From: Advenella faeciporci
GTDB lineage: Bacteria > Pseudomonadota > Gammaproteobacteria > Burkholderiales > Burkholderiaceae_B
NCBI RefSeq assembly: GCF_014652395.1
Contig: NZ_BMYS01000005.1
Coordinates: 62,526 to 126,525 of the forward strand
Direction: 5' to 3'
Length of the DNA stretch: 64,000 nucleotides
Under the pieces are notes generated by a model that worked only from the letters and a program-made list of their open reading frames with translations, did no database searches and had not been told where the DNA came from. Below, one piece after another: positions 62,922-64,000 of the stretch (its first letter is position 1; the number at the start of each line of letters is the position of its first letter). The translations under genes were made by a program, and so were the position numbers.

Positions 62922-64000
62922 TTATTGCTCGGTATTTGCCTTGCCTGCGCCAGGAATAAAACGAATGACGGTTTCAACAGGCAAAGATTGCGGAGGCGGT
63001 GCTTTGGTTCTTTTTCTTTTTGAATTTTTTTGTATCAGATGAGGACATTTTTCTTCGTGGTGATACAGCATTTGGCAATGCAGACACTGGATACACTCGT
63101 TAGGATCAATTTCTCCTTCAGGGTGAATCGCCTGAACCGGACATTCATTGGAACACCGCTGGCAAGGATTACCGCACGTTTTATAGCGTCGCAACCAGTC
63201 GAAAACCCGCATTTTGGCTGGAATGGCCAATGCGGCCCCTAGTGGGCACATATAACGACAATAGAAACGTTCAATAAACAGCCCGGCCAACAATAACAGC
63301 ACGGCAAACAGCACAAATGGCCAGCTTCGGATAAACTTCAGGATAATCGCGGTTTTGAAGGGCTCCACTTCGGCCAGTTGCTCGGCAAGGGAAAGTTCAT
63401 ACAATGAAAAACCGAACAAAACCACAAAAATGACATATTTGATAGCAGCCATCCGGCTATGTATACCATGCGGCACATTGATCTGTTTAATGCCTATTTT
63501 CTTGGCAATCCTGTTTAGCAATTCCTGCAATGATCCAAACGGGCAGAGCCAGCCGCAGAATGCACCGCGATTCCAGAAAACCATGGAAATGGCCGTTGCA
63601 CACCACAAGATGAATACAATCGGATCCATCAAGAAGTATTCCCAGCTGAAATCGGTGCGCAAGGAAGTGGTGAAGGTCAGAACATTAACGACTGACAGCT
63701 GTGCCTGCGCGTACCAACCGATATAAAACAGGCTGAATGTCAGGAAGACCAGACGAAAACGATCATAAAAAACAGGATGTTTTGCCAGGGTTTTCTGGAA
63801 AAAGAATACACCCACCAGAATGATCAGTGCAATAACTGTAATGGCAATCTGGACTATTTTGGATTTCCAGATTTGCTTCCATAATGGTTCGGACGCTTCG
63901 GCTTCTTCCATGGTTATGGATGTATCTGACTGAGTTGTATCGGTCGTGACCGTTAAGGAAGACACCCCTGTTTCTGATTCGGCCATTGCAGGTTTCGAAG
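62922..64000 (-). CDS. nosR: NosR membrane protein, C-terminal part (N-terminus beyond window)
   Basis: The leftward frame is open to base 64000, so only the C-terminal about 359 residues are seen; the ATG at 63986 is probably internal. It contains at least four membrane helices, two C-x3-CP motifs (AFCGWLCPFGSLQELL and FYCRYMCPLGAALAIP) and a ferredoxin-like pair of [4Fe-4S] motifs (CGNPCQRCSNECP, CIQCLHC...CP). These are the polyferredoxin part of NosR, which passes quinol electrons to NosZ. The missing N-terminal FMN-binding domain, flavinylated by NosX, should lie just right of the window. Confidence 0.9.
   Translation of the reverse strand, partial: SKPAMAESETGVSSLTVTTDTTQSDTSITMEEAEASEPLWKQIWKSKIVQIAITVIALIILVGVFFFQKTLAKHPVFYDRFRLVFLTFSLFYIGWYAQAQLSVVNVLTFTTSLRTDFSWEYFLMDPIVFILWCATAISMVFWNRGAFCGWLCPFGSLQELLNRIAKKIGIKQINVPHGIHSRMAAIKYVIFVVLFGFSLYELSLAEQLAEVEPFKTAIILKFIRSWPFVLFAVLLLLAGLFIERFYCRYMCPLGAALAIPAKMRVFDWLRRYKTCGNPCQRCSNECPVQAIHPEGEIDPNECIQCLHCQMLYHHEEKCPHLIQKNSKRKRTKAPPPQSLPVETVIRFIPGAGKANTEQ

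Overview
The window looks like a chromosomal segment of a denitrifying betaproteobacterium, probably an Alcaligenaceae-type Burkholderiales. The clues are a Bug/TctC-type solute receptor, the general betaproteobacterial flavour of the proteins, a second-type IF-1 gene and a nosRZDFYLX nitrous oxide reductase cluster. No rRNA, tRNA, CRISPR array or intact transposase was recognised. The species cannot be named from the sequence alone.

Layout from left to right. (1) 1-9.4 kb is a tightly coupled leftward operon: a P-loop ATPase, an unrecognised 514-aa protein, a 1796-aa protein ending in an FtsK-like motor, and a DUF262 protein cut by the window edge. The architecture resembles phosphorothioate-dependent restriction modules (DptFGH/SspFGH type), but no modification genes are visible. 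Next to it (9.6-11.8 kb) is an AlbA_2/ATPase protein carrying an in-frame 21-bp tandem repeat. (2) 11.9-17.6 kb holds PhzF, PaiB-like and MocR genes, a DUF533 gene, an orphan HipB-like antitoxin with its palindromic operator and a tiny hipA scar, and an ACR3/bile-acid-symporter family transporter. (3) 17.6-28.7 kb is an AT-richer, foreign-looking catabolic island for hydroquinone: LysR, Rieske ferredoxin, hydroxyquinol-type dioxygenase, maleylacetate reductase, 4-hydroxymuconic semialdehyde dehydrogenase, two-subunit hydroquinone 1,2-dioxygenase, MFS transporter and porin. It is bordered by gene fragments, including a decayed second copy of the DUF533 gene at the right edge. (4) 28.8-34 kb encodes a ThDP enzyme, a Bug receptor and an aldehyde dehydrogenase, with a convergent LysR gene, suggesting 2-oxo-acid catabolism. 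(5) 34.1-43.8 kb is metal and tetrapyrrole related: a Fur-box-controlled siderophore-interacting protein, then a TonB receptor, an exported CobN homologue, an ExbB-like channel and a DUF2149 protein, the same gene set as the Bacteroidota hmuR-S-U-V haem locus. (6) 44.2-52.4 kb has a TerC/CBS/CorC membrane protein, a methyltransferase, and a LacI-controlled ABC transport operon with a GpdQ-like phosphodiesterase and a PhnZ-like HD oxygenase. Its permease genes are collapsed by deletions and a frameshift. (7) 52.6-56.2 kb has pirin, a 118-bp nested inverted repeat, an FtsH protease and infA. (8) 56.3-64 kb is the leftward nos cluster, with nosR running off the right edge.

Best candidates for an undescribed system are the left-edge ATPase/FtsK/DUF262 operon, the periplasmic CobN-ExbB-DUF2149-TonB receptor locus, and the phosphonate or phosphodiester operon. 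Family assignments come from recognising motifs by eye and remembered family knowledge; no database search was run.
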